Positions 61,612-64,000 of a stretch of 64,000 bases of DNA are shown one piece after another; position 1 is the stretch's first letter, and each line of letters begins with the position of its first letter. This DNA comes from Mucilaginibacter ginkgonis. GTDB lineage: Bacteria > Bacteroidota > Bacteroidia > Sphingobacteriales > Sphingobacteriaceae. The translations under genes and the position numbers were made by a program. The notes beneath the pieces are model-generated. The model worked only from the letters and a program-made list of their open reading frames with translations. It made no database searches and was not told the origin of the DNA. The DNA is taken from contig NZ_CP066775.1 in assembly GCF_009754905.2 (NCBI RefSeq), forward strand, positions 2,356,001-2,420,000, read 5' to 3'.

Positions 61612-62568
61612 ATGAGCATTTCGCCCGATATAGAAAATAAGATATACCTGCTGCAAGAAAAGTATGAGGCAATGGGCCAGGACATGGCATCTTACCTCGA
61701 CGGTTTGTTGTATGCAGACTTTCTAACTTATTGGGATTACATTCATCTGGACACGCTGTTAAGCCTGCAAAGCCCTAAAACGCCTTTTCCCGACGAAGAG
61801 ATATTTATCATTTATCACCAGATTACTGAACTATATTTTAAACTGGCGTTGCACGAGTGTAAGCAAGTAGCCAATTCGCACGATCTGACAGCTACGTTTT
61901 TTACCGCGCGTTTAAAGCGCATCAATAATTATTTTGACGCGCTGGTAAATTCTTTCACTATAATGGTCGACGGGATGGAGAAAGAACAATTTTTAAAGTT
62001 CAGGATGTCGCTGCTACCGGCAAGTGGATTTCAGTCTGGGCAATACCGCATGATAGAGATCTATGCTACAGACTTTATTAATTTGGTCGCTAAAGACAAA
62101 CGCGAGGAGTTAAGGAACGCATCGGCAGAGCAGCAGTTCGAATACATTTACTGGAAGTTTGGGGCTACTGAACTATCGACCGGTAAAAAGACCCTCACGT
62201 TAAAGCAGTTCGAGAAAAAATACAGTTCAACCTTCATAACACTTGCCAGGGATTGCAGGGACAATAATTTCAATCTTTTGCTTCGCAACTTGCAGCAAAA
62301 AGGCGAGGATACCACAGCCTTACAAGAGGAGCTACGCCGCCTGGACACTTTTGTTAACGTAAACTGGCCGCTGGCCCATTATAAGTCTGCCGTGCGCTAC
62401 CTGCACCGCGAGCCCGAAGAAATTAAGGCAACCGGTGGTACCAACTGGCAAAAATACCTGCCGCCACGTTTTCAAAAACGGATATTCTATCCTGAACTGT
62501 GGAGCGATGAAGAGAAAGACAATTGGGGAAAGGCTTGGGTTGAAGAAGCATTACATACCCGGTTTTAG
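61612..62568 (+). CDS. kynA: Tryptophan 2,3-dioxygenase
   Basis: 318 residues from ATG 61612; a TTG at 61570 is unlikely. Heme enzyme opening the indole ring to N-formylkynurenine, first step of the kynurenine path. Seen: LTYWDYIHLDTLLSLQ, the substrate-binding EIFIIYHQITELYFKLALHE, ASGFQSGQYRMIEI, and NWPLAHYKSAVRYLHREPEE with the heme-ligand His followed by ATGGTNWQKYL, where the GTGGS-like loop closes the active site. No other kyn gene is adjacent. Divergent from the fluoride-exporter unit. Confidence 0.93.
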   Translation: MSISPDIENKIYLLQEKYEAMGQDMASYLDGLLYADFLTYWDYIHLDTLLSLQSPKTPFPDEEIFIIYHQITELYFKLALHECKQVANSHDLTATFFTARLKRINNYFDALVNSFTIMVDGMEKEQFLKFRMSLLPASGFQSGQYRMIEIYATDFINLVAKDKREELRNASAEQQFEYIYWKFGATELSTGKKTLTLKQFEKKYSSTFITLARDCRDNNFNLLLRNLQQKGEDTTALQEELRRLDTFVNVNWPLAHYKSAVRYLHREPEEIKATGGTNWQKYLPPRFQKRIFYPELWSDEEKDNWGKAWVEEALHTRF

Positions 62569-62639
62569 GATTTTCAGTTAGGTTTTAGAAGAAATTACCT
62601 CGAAAACAGGTACATTGCCATTTTTAGAACGAGAAGGCA

Positions 62640-63704
62640 ATGACAGATACCTTAGACATCAAGATAACCAAAACCACAGAGTCGCGCCTGGCGACTACTG
62701 ATTTTTCTAACCTGGTTTTCGGGCATACGTTTGCAGACCACATGCTGGTAGCCGACTATGCCGACGGCGAATGGAAGAACTTCGAAATTTTACCTTACGG
62801 GCCATTAGATCTAAGCCCGGCAATCTCTGCCTTACATTACGGCCAGGCTTTTTTTGAAGGCTTAAAGGCTTACAAACATGATGATGGCAGGGTTACTATC
62901 TTTCGTCCGGATAAAAATGCCATCCGTTTTAACAAATCGGCGGAGCGTTTGTCCATGACGCAATTGCCGGAGGAGATGTTTACGCAAAGCCTGGCTGCAT
63001 TGGTAGATGTAGACCGTGATTGGGTGCCGGCCAAGGCAGGGCATTCTTTATATATCCGCCCTATTATGTTCGCTACTGACCCTTACCTGGGTGTAGTACC
63101 GTCTAAAACCTACAAATTTGTTGTTTTAACCGGCCCTGTGGGACCTTATTTTACAAAGCCGGTACGTATCAAGTTTGAAACGCATTACACCCGCGCGGCA
63201 GAAGGCGGGTTTGGTTATGCCAAGGCAGCCGGTAATTATGGGGGCTCTATGCTACCGTTTAAAAAAGCAGCCGAGGAAGGTTTCGATCAATTGATCTGGA
63301 CAGATGCTAAAGAGCATAAGTATGTCGAAGAAATGGGCGCGGCAAACGTAATGTTTATGCTTGATGGCAAGTTGATTACCCCATCTACCCGCGATACCAT
63401 CTTAGACGGCGTTACCCGCGATACGGTTATCTCCCTCGCAAAATCATGGGGCATGCCGGTTGAAGAGCGTCGTATTTCTATTGCTGAAGTTGTAGAAGGG
63501 GCGCGTAACGGCAAACTGACCGATGCTTTCGGCGCAGGTACTGCAGCCACTATAGCCCCTATTGGTGCAATGCATTACGAAGGTGAAGACTTCGTGCTAA
63601 GCGATGCCTCTACCCGTGAGTTTTCAAAGAAGGTATTGAGTACGCTTAACGACATCCGCTATGGCAAAACCGAAGATACGTTCGGTTGGAATTATGTGGT
63701 TTAA
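62640..63704 (+). CDS. ilvE: Branched-chain amino acid aminotransferase
   Basis: 354 residues, class IV PLP aminotransferase (BCAT type II length). Transfers the amino group between glutamate and leucine, isoleucine or valine. Seen: FGHTFADHMLVADY, ALHYGQAFFEGLKAYKHDDG, SLYIRPIMFATDPYLGV, the PLP Lys in YAKAAGNYGGSMLP, and KYVEEMGAANVMFML, with TPSTRDTILDGVTRDT and FGAGTAATIAPI. It follows kynA by 71 bases. A strong terminator ends it. Confidence 0.95.
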   Translation: MTDTLDIKITKTTESRLATTDFSNLVFGHTFADHMLVADYADGEWKNFEILPYGPLDLSPAISALHYGQAFFEGLKAYKHDDGRVTIFRPDKNAIRFNKSAERLSMTQLPEEMFTQSLAALVDVDRDWVPAKAGHSLYIRPIMFATDPYLGVVPSKTYKFVVLTGPVGPYFTKPVRIKFETHYTRAAEGGFGYAKAAGNYGGSMLPFKKAAEEGFDQLIWTDAKEHKYVEEMGAANVMFMLDGKLITPSTRDTILDGVTRDTVISLAKSWGMPVEERRISIAEVVEGARNGKLTDAFGAGTAATIAPIGAMHYEGEDFVLSDASTREFSKKVLSTLNDIRYGKTEDTFGWNYVV

Positions 63705-63760
63705 CGGCCAGTGAGGACAGAGTTGTCTCTGGTGAATACATATCATCTGATATAAAAGAG

Positions 63761-63792
63761 AAAAGCGCTTTGGTATACCCGAAGCGCTTTTT
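63761..63792 (+). terminator. Rho-independent terminator after ilvE
   Basis: AAAAGCGCTTTGG TATA CCCGAAGCGCTTTTTT: a stem of AAAAGCGCTT with AAGCGCTTTT followed by a T run. Terminates ilvE and can act for clpS on the other strand. Confidence 0.88.
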
Positions 63793-63817
63793 TAATGTAC
63801 ATCCGCACATTTGCACG

Positions 63818-64000
63818 TCAGTCGACACTCACAGTCAAGCCTTCCTGCTGTAATATTTTACGGTAAACTTCCATTTCGGTAAAAGAACCTTCCAGCACAG
63901 CGCATTTGCCTTCGTTGTGCACTTTCCAGGCTATCTTCTCTGCTTGCGATTCGTTATAGTCCAGGTATTTCATCATGCACCAGATCACATGCTCAAACGT
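63818..64000 (-). CDS. clpS: ATP-dependent Clp protease adaptor ClpS, 5' end outside window
   Basis: The last 60 codons are visible, open to the window edge. Residues TFEHVIWCMMKYLDYNES.. match the ClpS core (family pattern NTFDFVIESL), followed by QAEKIAWKVHNEGKCAVLEG and SFTEMEVYRKILQQEGLTV (family VHYKGKCAVKSGS..). ClpS binds N-degron substrates and hands them to ClpA/ClpC. The N-terminal D-D-x-x-T segment lies beyond base 64000. Confidence 0.88.
   Translation of the reverse strand, partial: TFEHVIWCMMKYLDYNESQAEKIAWKVHNEGKCAVLEGSFTEMEVYRKILQQEGLTVSVD

Overview
The window is chromosomal DNA from a member of the Bacteroidota, most likely the family Sphingobacteriaceae (Mucilaginibacter/Pedobacter-like). 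The evidence is an alternative complex III/cytochrome oxidase supercluster of Bacteroidota type, TAnnTTTG-type promoter boxes, exported proteins whose predicted mature N-terminus is glutamine, and many short palindromic intergenic repeats of kinds common in this group. I see no rRNA, tRNA, CRISPR array, prophage or complete insertion sequence. The species call is inference; no database was searched.

Layout. 1-9.6 kb: the 3' part of acetyl-CoA synthetase, a small regulatory-like protein, a DUF433 protein, lipoamide dehydrogenase, two exported hydrolases (an S15/CocE-type hydrolase and an M1 aminopeptidase), dapA and a phosphoesterase. 9.6-28.2 kb: a long minus-strand respiratory block. Read 5'->3' on that strand it runs actA-B-C-D-E-F (alternative complex III, quinol to cytochrome c), oxidase subunits II and I, heme A synthesis (ctaA, ctaB), two subunit III genes, subunit IV, SCO, DUF420, a small CxxC membrane protein, DUF983, DUF2461 and an OmpA-type lipoprotein. 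Promoter-like boxes lie in front of actA and in front of subunit II. 28.5-33.3 kb: a deoxyhypusine-synthase-like protein, a PAS histidine kinase, an outer-membrane barrel protein and a methyltransferase. 33.4-36.5 kb: a transglutaminase-like protein, then a small accessory pocket holding an orphan C-terminal piece of a contractile-injection-system tape measure protein, a decayed copy of an esterase 3' end and a HepT/MntA toxin-antitoxin pair, next to the intact esterase. 36.8-53 kb: housekeeping genes (prfB with programmed frameshift, glutaminyl cyclase, yraN, dnaG, asnS, an M20 amidohydrolase, a SPOR protein, secA, purD) plus an unrecognised 735-residue protein. 53-64 kb: two tandem TlpA-type thioredoxins, a degenerate ureohydrolase, an SDR, a SerB/SerA/ACT fusion, UspA, an NTF2-like protein, a CLC-type fluoride exporter under a fluoride riboswitch, tryptophan 2,3-dioxygenase, ilvE and the 3' part of clpS at the right edge.

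How it fits together. The respiratory block would carry electrons from quinol through ActA-F to an aa3-type oxidase and also encodes heme A synthesis and copper delivery. The glutaminyl cyclase gene fits with ten exported proteins here whose predicted cleavage site is followed by Gln. The observations I rate highest are the phosphoserine phosphatase fused to a PGDH remnant that keeps the serine-binding ACT residues, the orphan tape-measure domain in a rearrangement scar beside a toxin-antitoxin pair, the DNA primase whose four zinc ligands are all replaced, and the fluoride riboswitch/CLC-F unit.
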